In this document: piece after piece, positions 17,121 through 24,541 of the stretch
Numbering within the stretch: the stretch's first letter is position 1
Layout of the letters: each line of letters begins with the position of its first letter
Assembly: GCA_028711995.1 (NCBI GenBank)
Contig: JAQTRE010000001.1
Coordinates: forward strand, 1 to 33,798
Reading direction: 5' to 3'
Length of the DNA: 33,798 nt
From: Dehalococcoidia bacterium
GTDB lineage: Bacteria; Chloroflexota; Dehalococcoidia; SZUA-161; SpSt-899
Program-made: the position numbers and the translations under genes
The notes under the pieces: model-generated
What the model was told of the DNA's origin: nothing
Databases searched by the model: none
Seen by the model: only the letters and a program-made list of their open reading frames with translations

Positions 17121-17597
17121 CTATTTACCGAATCTGTTTTCTATATCATCCAGCACCTTCTTGAAGATTTGCTTAACATCGTCAATGTTCTTCCGAAACG
17201 TATTTCTGAACGGGTATCGGGGTTTGGTTCCCACCTCTCGGATCGACTGCTGAATTGCCCCTACCCTATTCTCAGAAATGCCCTTCCTTCTTGCCCAGGG
17301 CTTCAGCTCTGCCAATGGAACCGTGTGAGGGTTCTGTCCATACTCGATGTCCGGCGCGTATTCTACGCTGGTTCCAACCCGAGCCCAAAGCGGAACGACA
17401 TCAGGCGCGACAGAATGCGTGACTGAACCCATAAAGCGCCCTGTGTCAACCGCCCCAACCCTCTTGATTTCCTTCTTGGCCTCTCCCTCCATCAGAATGC
17501 TGGCGTCTTGCATCGCCTTCCTGACAGGCGGACCGATCAACGTGTCCGGCCTGAGCTTCTTGACGAGTTCATCCAGGCCATTGCATTCGATGTCCAT
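17121..17597 (-). CDS. HK97 gp10-like tail completion/minor protein
   Basis: This 158-aa protein matches the HK97 gp10-like family: MEGEAKKEIKRVGAVDTGRF (the VDTGRL/F motif is diagnostic), then GTSVEYAPDIEYGQNPHTVP and PRYPFRNTFRKN at the C-terminal part. The family acts in joining or completing the tail at the neck. Here the gene lies after the tail tube gene instead of before it, a small departure from the usual order. GAGGGAGACG precedes the ATG. Confidence 0.85.
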   Translation of the reverse strand: MDIECNGLDELVKKLRPDTLIGPPVRKAMQDASILMEGEAKKEIKRVGAVDTGRFMGSVTHSVAPDVVPLWARVGTSVEYAPDIEYGQNPHTVPLAELKPWARRKGISENRVGAIQQSIREVGTKPRYPFRNTFRKNIDDVKQIFKKVLDDIENRFGK

Positions 17598-17606
17598 CGT
17601 CTCCCT

Positions 17607-18608
17607 CTACGGCAGAGTTGCAAGACTGTTGACCACCCTCACCAGCCATTCATTGTCCCAGGTCGGATCGAACGTGCTCGTAAGTTTGACGTTCACGACG
17701 TCCATTCCGTTTTTGGTGCCCAGGCTCTCCCAATTAGTGTAAACGCCACAAATATCCAGCGCAAGCCTCTTAGCATGGCCTGTGACAATCTGCGATCCCG
17801 GAATGCTGAGCCTGATGAACCTCTTCGTTCCGGCATAGTATGCCTCGAATTCTGCGTTGGCCGTCTCGTTAAACTGGAAAGTCATGTCAAGTTCGACACT
17901 GCGCGGCCCCTCAGAATGGTCGGTAAACCAAAGCTCTCCATCCAGGAAATCTTGCGGTTCATACCCGGTGTCAAGTTTCCAGGTAAACTCGGTCAGCGTT
18001 TTCGACTTCTGGGTAGTTCCGATGGTAGCCCCGCTATCGTTAATGAAAACGATTCCCCTTTTGGCAACCACGTCCTCAACGGTCGGAACCACCAGACCGG
18101 TCTCAAAATCAGCCTTGGCAAAATTCTGGCCGAACATGTTGCAGGCGAGCTGTACTGCCTCATTGGCGCCGCCCTTGATTTCCAGAGTTTTGGCCAGCAC
18201 GTACTTGGTGATGAATGCCTGCACGTTGTTGCCATAGCGTAACGTGAAGCTGTTGGGGTTGTTTGCGCTGGTCAGACTCGGAACGAATGCCCACTCATAA
18301 GCATGAACAGAACCAGGGTCTGAGTCGAGCTGGGTGGGCACGATGTTACCCCTGATCGACATCAACAGATAATACAGGCATTGTTCAAACGAGAACGTCC
18401 CCTGCCGGCTGATTTCAGCTATCGTGTTGGTCTTGAGGTAACGTGTGTACTTCGATAGATGGCCGGTAGCCTCTTCAGGCAACGTAACAGTGGGGTTGTC
18501 TTTGTGGGTAAAGTTCCCCAACAGTACAGCCGTCGCTTCGGCCTCCACCCCATAACCACTCTCTTTGCCTATTTGCGCTTTGCGGAATGCAGAACTTGAT
18601 ACCACCAT
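17607..18608 (-). CDS. Major tail tube protein
   Basis: This 333-aa protein is the probable tail tube subunit. It begins VVSSSAFRKAQIGKESGYG, an opening common in phage tail tube proteins, and contains beta-rich segments with TLEIKGGANEAVQLACNMFG, FTWKLDTGYEPQ and VELDMTFQFNETANAEFEAY followed by RLSIPGSQI. The C-terminus reads NVKLTSTFDPTWDNEWLVRV. It lies between the neck genes and the chaperones, as expected for the tube. GGAGGTGAATT precedes the ATG, a strong site fitting an abundant protein. Confidence 0.8.
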   Translation of the reverse strand: MVVSSSAFRKAQIGKESGYGVEAEATAVLLGNFTHKDNPTVTLPEEATGHLSKYTRYLKTNTIAEISRQGTFSFEQCLYYLLMSIRGNIVPTQLDSDPGSVHAYEWAFVPSLTSANNPNSFTLRYGNNVQAFITKYVLAKTLEIKGGANEAVQLACNMFGQNFAKADFETGLVVPTVEDVVAKRGIVFINDSGATIGTTQKSKTLTEFTWKLDTGYEPQDFLDGELWFTDHSEGPRSVELDMTFQFNETANAEFEAYYAGTKRFIRLSIPGSQIVTGHAKRLALDICGVYTNWESLGTKNGMDVVNVKLTSTFDPTWDNEWLVRVVNSLATLP

Positions 18609-18622
18609 AATTCACCTCCACA

Positions 18623-19045
18623 CTAACTGAATTCGAATGCTTCTTTGGGCCGAACTTCTAACAAAAATTCAATACCGACATAAGGCGTTTTGCCCCACTC
18701 GGTATTCACTCGCTGATATCTCGCAATCCGGCTGTCAACCACCAGCCCTCCCAGTGTAATATTGTGATCGAAGGCGTCGAGCGTCGCGCCGATCAATGGC
18801 TCCAACTTTTCTTCAGCGGTCGGCAGATCCGGCCTGGCTACCAACACCACCATCCTGAGTCGGTGAGGCACGATCCTCTCCGACGGGTTTCTCACGATAT
18901 CATCACTATCGCCAATGAAGTTCAAGAAACATGGCGTATTGGGTATGCTCTCCGGCGGATAGGCCAAAGCCTCTTTCACGCCAGCGACCGACTTCTGGAT
19001 CAACACAAGTTTTTTCCTGATTTCACTCAGTTCTGGATCCATCAT
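18623..19045 (-). CDS. Tail terminator-like protein
   Basis: This 140-aa protein lies between the head-tail connector and the tail tube, where siphophages encode the tail terminator. It starts with a helix (IRKKLVLIQKSVAGVKEALAY) and continues with strands and the segment RMVVLVARPDLPTAEEKLEP, then TPYVGIEFLLEVRPKE, which suits the alpha/beta fold of terminators that cap the tube. No exact motif was identified, so the call depends mainly on order and secondary structure. Two adjacent ATG codons (19045 and 19042) follow a GAGGG. Confidence 0.6.
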   Translation of the reverse strand: MMDPELSEIRKKLVLIQKSVAGVKEALAYPPESIPNTPCFLNFIGDSDDIVRNPSERIVPHRLRMVVLVARPDLPTAEEKLEPLIGATLDAFDHNITLGGLVVDSRIARYQRVNTEWGKTPYVGIEFLLEVRPKEAFEFS

Positions 19046-19049
19046 TCCC

Positions 19050-20438
19050 TCACGGATACAGTATTGCTTTCCGGCGACCTAACCCTTTCATCAACAGCCG
19101 ATCGTCATTATCGAATCCGTCATAGACCGAAAACCCGCCGAATTCAGGCGAGGCCAACGCCCTGGCATAAGCAGTGTCTTTTCGCTTGAACAGCCGAGCC
19201 GCATTCTTGGCGCAAACGACCTGAACCTGTTCGGGTATCGACTCATACCCCCAGACACCGGTTACCTCAAGCGATCTGGTCTGAGTCGAGAACTTTTCCA
19301 ACTGGCCGTTCGGCAGGAGTTGTACCCACTTCTTCGGGGTCGAATTCTCGGGCCCCAGGGTAAAGTCAGTATTCTCAACCAGCGTGGTGGCAAACCCGCC
19401 ATCCATGCCAGTGTCGATCTTGACCGACGTAAGCGATCTCAAAGTGTCGATCAACTGGACCTTTCCTCCTGACGTGTTGTAATACTTGGCCGACTCAACA
19501 TCGTTCACCAGGAAACTCTGACCCCATTTGGCATCTATGCCCTTGGTAACGACCTTAATCAACTTGAGTATCAGCTCATCCCAGTCACTGCCGGTCAAAC
19601 TCAGCATTTTCTTGACTTCATCGACCGTGCAATAATAACGAGATGATTGCAGCTCGGTAATGAATGTCTGGTTGTAGGTGATCAGCGTCAAACTGGTGGT
19701 CTCGATATTGCCCGAACCGATCTGAATGCCATCCGAATCGGCCAGGCTAGTCATCCCTCCGGTAGCCGGATTCTGCATGGTCCAAAGCTTGGTCTCAATC
19801 GCATCAGCGGTCGAAAGCTCAGCCCCCAGCACTTTCTTGGTGAACAACAGCAAGCCCATTTTGTAATTGGCATAGAATCCGTCGAGCTGGCTGGCATAAT
19901 CGTACATGCCCTTGCCGTTCCACATCATAGCCGCCTTGAAGAACCACTCCAGCGCCTTGTCCCTCTTGCCCGCAAAGAAGTAGTCGAGGGCCACATAGCA
20001 GCAGGTATCAGCGTATCTCTCGGGTATCAAATAGACGAGCTTATCATGCCGCCGATATGCGACGAACTTTTCATTCGTGCTTGAGTACAGGTGATTCGTG
20101 GCATCGCCGATCCGGTCGTATCGCGGGATGTCCCGGCCGACGACGACCTCGAACATACCCGGCTGACCCACTATGCCGATCAGTCGTTCCACCTCTGCTT
20201 TGATGACTTGAGAATACGTGGGTCGCCACGGTTCCAAAGCACGATAGGCAAACAGGTTATCAGAGTAGACCCAGAAGACGTTCTGGTAGGTCAATGGCAG
20301 ATCATGGAACTCTTCCTCTGCCTGGAGAAGCCAGTGCGTTCCCTGATCATCACTCTCCGCACACATGTGTACACTGTCATCGTACAGGCTGAGCATATAT
20401 TCGCATGCCTGATCAATCTGTTGTGTTGTCGGTGCCAT
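19050..20438 (-). CDS. Head-tail connector with an extra N-terminal alpha-helical domain
   Basis: The C-terminal 195 residues of this 462-aa protein match the gp6-like/phage connector family: CTVDEVKKMLSLTGSDWDEL, VTKGIDAKWGQSF, LIDTLRSLTSVKIDTGMDGG, SLEVTGVWGYESIPEQV and AKNAARLFKRKDTAYARAL. That part alone would be a normal connector at the portal-tail joint. The first 260 residues are an additional helical domain with hairpin-like repeats (ADTCCYVALDYFFAGKRDKA; YANYKMGLLLFTKK; IETTSLTLITYN) that resembles an alpha/alpha toroid. Connectors normally lack such a domain. GAGGAACCT precedes the ATG. The toroid reading is by pattern only. Confidence 0.7.
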   Translation of the reverse strand: MAPTTQQIDQACEYMLSLYDDSVHMCAESDDQGTHWLLQAEEEFHDLPLTYQNVFWVYSDNLFAYRALEPWRPTYSQVIKAEVERLIGIVGQPGMFEVVVGRDIPRYDRIGDATNHLYSSTNEKFVAYRRHDKLVYLIPERYADTCCYVALDYFFAGKRDKALEWFFKAAMMWNGKGMYDYASQLDGFYANYKMGLLLFTKKVLGAELSTADAIETKLWTMQNPATGGMTSLADSDGIQIGSGNIETTSLTLITYNQTFITELQSSRYYCTVDEVKKMLSLTGSDWDELILKLIKVVTKGIDAKWGQSFLVNDVESAKYYNTSGGKVQLIDTLRSLTSVKIDTGMDGGFATTLVENTDFTLGPENSTPKKWVQLLPNGQLEKFSTQTRSLEVTGVWGYESIPEQVQVVCAKNAARLFKRKDTAYARALASPEFGGFSVYDGFDNDDRLLMKGLGRRKAILYP

Positions 20439-20450
20439 AGGTTCCTCGAC

Positions 20451-20479
20451 TTGAAATTCTTCTGGCCGTCTGGTAGAAT
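20451..20479 (+). promoter_or_regulatory. Sigma70-like promoter of the plus-strand membrane gene (first)
   Basis: TTGAAA (20451-20456), a 17-bp spacer and TAGAAT (20474-20479) lie in front of the ATG at 20489, with only 9 nt between -10 and ATG. Transcription would start about at or 2-3 nt before the start codon. The promoter overlaps the ribosome-binding region of the oppositely oriented connector gene. Confidence 0.7.
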
Positions 20480-20488
20480 GGGCCCATC

Positions 20489-20830
20489 ATGACTACGTTA
20501 ACTTTATCCAAACAACGGCCTCGAATCTGGTTGAACTCCGTGATCGCTTTCTTCATTGTCGCTGTTGCGGCCGGTTTTTTATGGCTTCTGATGGAGTCAC
20601 CCTCTGGTCACAACATCCTCTGGAGTTTTGGGACCGGATTCGGCGCTGCTTTCGTTCCCTTTGGATTGATTACGGCTGCCATAATACTTGCACCCCCTGT
20701 CTTTGTGGCTCGAAAGCTCCGGCCCACTGACACCCACATTTTCTATCCCGTGTTTGCCTTTCTGTGGGCCGTGCTTTCTTTCCTCATCAACTGCCTGCTC
20801 TTGATCTTTCTCGCCGGTCTGGCTGGATGA
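20489..20830 (+). CDS. Small three-helix membrane protein on the opposite strand (moron candidate)
   Basis: This 113-aa protein has a basic N-terminus (TLSKQRPR) and three hydrophobic segments: about residues 15-35 (SVIAFFIVAVAAGFLWLLM), 47-75 (GTGFGAAFVPFGLITAAIIL) and 87-112 (IFYPVFAFLWAVLSFLINCL). It lies on the plus strand inside the minus-strand late unit. Its stop codon abuts the stop of the adjacent fibre gene. It has its own promoter just upstream. Such autonomously expressed genes in prophages (morons) often alter the lysogen surface or exclude other phages. That role is inference; the protein itself is not recognised. Confidence 0.7.
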   Translation: MTTLTLSKQRPRIWLNSVIAFFIVAVAAGFLWLLMESPSGHNILWSFGTGFGAAFVPFGLITAAIILAPPVFVARKLRPTDTHIFYPVFAFLWAVLSFLINCLLLIFLAGLAG

Positions 20831-21769
20831 TCAGTAGATGTCGATGACGGCCAACTTCACCTGATTGCCGGTCGGGATGTAGATATAACTCCCGCTACTG
20901 ACACCACAGTCACTGGTATTGCTGTTGAATACGATGCTGCCACCTATGCTCCCCGTGTCCACGTAGAAATACCGCTTGAAAATCTCCACCTCGATCGCCA
21001 CGCCGAGTCCGCAAGTGTACACTTTGACGTTGTTCCATAAGAGATAGCCCGGGAACCAGTAAGGATCAAGGTCTATATCTGTGTACGACAACACTGTACG
21101 CACACCACTGACAACCTTGGCCAACTCAACCCTGACCTGATAACGAGGATTCTGTTGATAAGGGGTGTAGTACCGCGTATAAACGACAACCTCAACCCGG
21201 GTATTCCCATCGCTGGTTGACCGGATGGCCGGCAGTTTAACCCAAACCTGAAAGGTGTCTGTGTTTGGCGGGGTATTCGTAGCCCACCATTTTGCGGTAT
21301 AGATAATATTCGTATGAGCAGCCTCAGTATAAGCAGCGTTGGCTATGCCTGAGAAATCGCCCCTTTTGCCATACGTGGGATCATCCTCAATGGTCGGAGT
21401 TCCGCCCTGCCAGGCAAGCCGAGATCCATCAACAAAATATTCTTTCCACCTGTCGAGGCTGATGGCCTTGTCTGACAAAAGCGAAGGGTAGATTTTCCCC
21501 GCATACTTATTCTGGATTTTGATCTTGTCGCCACTTGTGACCGGTACCTCAAGCGGGATGAAATTATAGCAGTAGTCTTGGGCTGCCACCTCGAAAGCTT
21601 TGTTGCCGTCGAGTGCCGCCTCACTTCCGCCAATGTAGCCCGCTATCTCTCGGCTGTTCGGCTCGACAAGTCCTCTGATGACAAAATCTTCAGGTGCTGT
21701 GAACGTGAGGATTCCGGTGTTCGGGTACGGGTGCATGAACTTGCTTATCGTCGGTACTAACTGATTCAT
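20831..21769 (-). CDS. Fibre/adhesin-like protein, full-length paralogue 2
   Basis: This 312-aa protein has two parts. The N domain (about 1-120) contains PEDFVIRGLVEPNSREIAGY, the IGGSE motif, QDYCYNFIPLEVPV and LLSDKAISLDRW. The C domain (about 125-312) begins WQGGTPTIEDDPTYGKRGDF and ends in the segment IPTGNQVKLAVIDIY. Both parts are shared with the 307-aa neighbour, including the AGGAGAAAGAA leader before the ATG, which shows duplication at DNA level. The N domain matches the 107-aa gene and the C domain the 195-aa gene. The beta-rich composition suggests a carbohydrate-binding or fibre role; no catalytic motif is seen. Confidence 0.65.
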   Translation of the reverse strand: MNQLVPTISKFMHPYPNTGILTFTAPEDFVIRGLVEPNSREIAGYIGGSEAALDGNKAFEVAAQDYCYNFIPLEVPVTSGDKIKIQNKYAGKIYPSLLSDKAISLDRWKEYFVDGSRLAWQGGTPTIEDDPTYGKRGDFSGIANAAYTEAAHTNIIYTAKWWATNTPPNTDTFQVWVKLPAIRSTSDGNTRVEVVVYTRYYTPYQQNPRYQVRVELAKVVSGVRTVLSYTDIDLDPYWFPGYLLWNNVKVYTCGLGVAIEVEIFKRYFYVDTGSIGGSIVFNSNTSDCGVSSGSYIYIPTGNQVKLAVIDIY

Positions 21770-21781
21770 TTCTTTCTCCTG

Positions 21782-22705
21782 TTAATAAATATCTACGGCG
21801 GCCAACTTGACTCCGTTGCCGGTCGGGACAGACAGGTAGTCACCGCTTGCGATGGATGCGTCTTCGACCACAACAGCGTTGTCTTGATAGGAGGACCAGT
21901 TGGAGTTATAACTCAGCCCGCACTGGACATACACCCATATCTTGTTCCGGTTGAATCGATACTGGAACTTGTACCATTTCTCTTTGAATACCGAATACCC
22001 GTCTGATAACGAATACTGGTAGGAACCAATGACAGTTCTGGTACCACTCACAACCTTTGCAACCTCAAGTCCCAAGTACGCTGGGAGAGGATACGCAGCT
22101 CCTTTAGTGAGAAGCCTGATATCGTATCGGTTGTCTCCGGACTGGTCAGATCGGATACTCGGCAAGATCACCCAATCTGCAAAAGAGCCTCCGAATGAAG
22201 GGGTATTCTTGGGCCAGTAGTTTCCATTAACAATGATGTCACCATGGCTGGCACTGGAATACGCAGCGTTGGCGATGCCTCCAAAATCGCCGCGTTTTCC
22301 GAAAGTCGCATCATCCTCGATGGTCGGTTGGGCTCCGGACCAAGTCAAAGTCTTTCCCGTCATGAAGTATTCGATCCAGCGCCTCAACTCCACGAACTTG
22401 TCTGAGAGCAAAGAATACTTCGGGCCCGCCGAATAGTTGCAACAAAGCTTGATCAGATCACCCTCCGCTAATGGTATCTCCAATGGCATGAATTTGTAAC
22501 ATAGATCGTCCTTGACGAACTGGCCAACTTTCTCACCATCACTGAGACCCTCAGTGCCGCCTTTGTATATCTCGGTCAAGTAAGCCGACTCATTACCATC
22601 GATGAGGCCCCGCAGAACGAAATCCTCGGGTACATGGAATGTGCAGACAGACTGGTGACAGCCCATCTGCAAATGCTGAGATATTACTGGCACTAACTGA
22701 TACAT
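21782..22705 (-). CDS. Fibre/adhesin-like protein, full-length paralogue 1
   Basis: This 307-aa homologue of the 312-aa protein downstream shows the same order: VPEDFVLRGLIDGNE, YKGGTEG, DDLCYKFMPLEIPLAEGDLI, LLSDKFVELRRW, then WSGAQPTIEDDATFGKRGDF, GGIANAAY and a C-terminus VPTGNGVKLAAVDIY. The strong similarity with visible divergence indicates an older tandem duplication that may vary binding specificity. AGGAGAAAGAA precedes the ATG. It is probably a virion surface protein; the precise location in the particle cannot be read. Confidence 0.65.
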   Translation of the reverse strand: MYQLVPVISQHLQMGCHQSVCTFHVPEDFVLRGLIDGNESAYLTEIYKGGTEGLSDGEKVGQFVKDDLCYKFMPLEIPLAEGDLIKLCCNYSAGPKYSLLSDKFVELRRWIEYFMTGKTLTWSGAQPTIEDDATFGKRGDFGGIANAAYSSASHGDIIVNGNYWPKNTPSFGGSFADWVILPSIRSDQSGDNRYDIRLLTKGAAYPLPAYLGLEVAKVVSGTRTVIGSYQYSLSDGYSVFKEKWYKFQYRFNRNKIWVYVQCGLSYNSNWSSYQDNAVVVEDASIASGDYLSVPTGNGVKLAAVDIY

Positions 22706-22715
22706 TTCTTTCTCC

Positions 22716-23039
22716 TTACTCTCGAGTCAAATTCACCGTCTTGTCGGTGAGCAGTGAAAAGGGATGGTTGTTATACTGTGACCAGAGTTTGATGCGTTCA
22801 CCCTCCGCAACCGGAATTTCCAGCGGAATGAAGTTGTAGCAGAAGTCCTGATCCATTGCTTGTAGTTCCAGCGACCCGTCCTTCGTGTCTTTCGAGCCTC
22901 CAATGTATATTTCAAGAGTGAAGGCTGGATCAAAGACCACGATTCCCCGAATCACAAAATCAACGTCAGGAATCCATGTCTTAACCGTATCGTGGTCCGT
23001 ATAGCGGTCCGCACTGTTTGCAGGTTTGAGCTGGTTCAT
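22716..23039 (-). CDS. Isolated N domain of the fibre family
   Basis: This 107-aa protein matches only the N domain of the 307- and 312-aa paralogues: DVDFVIRGIVVFDPAFTLEI, YIGGSKDTKDG, QDFCYNFIPLEIPVAEGERI and LLTDKTVNLTRE. The stop codon falls exactly where the C domain would begin and directly before the ribosome binding site of the next gene. This looks like deletion of the C half between two tandem copies. AGGAGGTAAAG precedes the ATG, so the truncated form seems still expressed. Confidence 0.65.
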   Translation of the reverse strand: MNQLKPANSADRYTDHDTVKTWIPDVDFVIRGIVVFDPAFTLEIYIGGSKDTKDGSLELQAMDQDFCYNFIPLEIPVAEGERIKLWSQYNNHPFSLLTDKTVNLTRE

Positions 23040-23048
23040 CTTTACCTC

Positions 23049-23630
23049 CTATCCGATTTCAAGCGTAGTCAGCTTGAGATTGTTCTTCACTGGTATCAAA
23101 ACGCACTCGCCCGCCGGAATGGCGTCATCGACGGCCTCCAGACGGTGATTCACTCGGTCTCTATTGGATTCCTGGATCGAGAACAGGGCCTGAACCGATT
23201 TGCCGCTGGCCTCGAAGGTGAAATCTGTCGGTGAGAGTTCATAACCCTGAGTGCTGGTGCCGAGCTGACAAGCCAGCACTTCCCGTTTGCCGTTGGCATA
23301 CCTCACCAGCCTTGACAGGACATGCCAGTAGCTACCCCGGTAGGCCACCACCTCAACGGCGTACCTGACAGCTCCGGATGCGTTCGATCTTACCGAAGGC
23401 AAGGCAAACCACAGCTTTTCTTTGGCGTTGTGGATCGGCCTGGACGCCTGCTCGAACCGCCCGGCTATCTGGATGTCCTTGTGCGGGTTCTCCAGAACAG
23501 CATGTTCCTTGATCCTGCTGAAGTTCCGGTGTACTATTCCTGTTTCTGATTCTTCAAGCTCCGGTGCACCCCCTTTCCAATCGATATGCTTCGTGCGGAT
23601 CTCCTCGATGATTGCGACTTTCTCTTCCAT
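23049..23630 (-). CDS. Isolated C domain of the fibre family
   Basis: This protein of about 193 aa corresponds to the C domain of the full-length paralogues: WKGGAPELEESETG aligns with their WQGGTPTIEDD start, FALPSVRSNASGAVRYAVEV with LPAIRSTSDGNTRVEVV, YANGKREVLACQ with VVSGVRTVLSY, and the end IPVKNNLKLTTLEIG with IPTGNQVKLAVIDIY. It lacks the N domain and instead has a short helical leader (MEEKVAIIEEIRTKH). The ATG at 23630 has AAGGAG at 7 nt; another ATG at 23636 overlaps the stop of the preceding gene. This C-half gene is read before the N-half gene. Confidence 0.6.
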   Translation of the reverse strand: MEEKVAIIEEIRTKHIDWKGGAPELEESETGIVHRNFSRIKEHAVLENPHKDIQIAGRFEQASRPIHNAKEKLWFALPSVRSNASGAVRYAVEVVAYRGSYWHVLSRLVRYANGKREVLACQLGTSTQGYELSPTDFTFEASGKSVQALFSIQESNRDRVNHRLEAVDDAIPAGECVLIPVKNNLKLTTLEIG

Positions 23631-23632
23631 CG

Positions 23633-24532
23633 TCATTCTCCTTGCTGCTCCTCGGTCTCGATGCCGAGTTCTACCCAGCGGTCCTTGAACGTCTCAAGAG
23701 CCCCGTAGCGGTCGAGATAGCTCAACCGATGCGACAAGCGCGGGTCTCGCATCAAGTCCATGTTCATCAACCGCCAGGCTTCCGTCCGGTTCGGGCAGGT
23801 GCTATACCGATATGAGCATCCCGGCTTGTGCGGGAGAGTCTGCCCGTAAGGCGCTGACACTCCGCACTCGCTGCACGTCTGAATCGGTGGCGGCATCTGT
23901 GCGCCTTCCCCATACTCGTTGGGCGGATTCTGCATGTAGACGCCACCCAGGAAGAAGCCACAGGCCATCATCTGGGTGTTGACGTCGTCCCACCACGGGG
24001 AAGTCGTTCCCACCGATGGCCCCATCTGTATTCCCGATAGCACGGCAAACTCCCCGAGGTCTTGCCTCACCATCGGCATGCCCGCTATCCAATCGATGTA
24101 AAGCTCGGACTCGGTATTGGCATAGTCGGCCACTCTCACCTGAAAGTTCCGGTCGGTCAGATTGAGGCTGATACTCCTCATGCACATGGCCTTGTACTTA
24201 CCCGACTCCACAAAGTCACTGCGCTTGATGGCCCACTCTTTGATCTTCACCATCGCCAATGGATCGCCGCGAGCCACCCACACCTGAAGCTTGCACAAGG
24301 TGTTATTGGTAGCCGCCGCGTTGCTCACCCTGGCCCTCATATCAACTTCGAAGAAAGTTCCGGGGATAACGTCACCTTCGCTAAAAAGCTGGTCACCGGA
24401 AGCGCTGAGTTTGACGGCACTCTTGTACATGGCGCTACCCTCCTCGACAAGTGCGCCTTGCCAGAGCATGTCATAGCTTTTTCTGAACCAGAACGCCTTG
24501 ACTTCTTCGCCTAATTCAATCGGTACTGCCAT
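23633..24532 (-). CDS. Putative virion surface protein with a zinc-knuckle-like segment
   Basis: This 299-aa protein (start at 24532, AGGAGG 4 nt upstream) has a beta-rich first 150 residues (WQGALVEEGSAMYKSAVKLS; FFEVDMRARVSN; LCKLQVWVARGD) with the look of a carbohydrate-binding beta-sandwich. The second half has a Cys/His cluster, CSECGVSAPYG then HKPGCSYRYSTC, which could bind zinc. The C-terminus is helical and acidic. The MLWQG...LQVWVA pattern weakly recalls the C domain of the neighbouring fibre family. It overlaps the next gene by a few bases. No exact family is recognised. Confidence 0.5.
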   Translation of the reverse strand: MAVPIELGEEVKAFWFRKSYDMLWQGALVEEGSAMYKSAVKLSASGDQLFSEGDVIPGTFFEVDMRARVSNAAATNNTLCKLQVWVARGDPLAMVKIKEWAIKRSDFVESGKYKAMCMRSISLNLTDRNFQVRVADYANTESELYIDWIAGMPMVRQDLGEFAVLSGIQMGPSVGTTSPWWDDVNTQMMACGFFLGGVYMQNPPNEYGEGAQMPPPIQTCSECGVSAPYGQTLPHKPGCSYRYSTCPNRTEAWRLMNMDLMRDPRLSHRLSYLDRYGALETFKDRWVELGIETEEQQGE

Positions 24533-24541
24533 CATTCCTCC

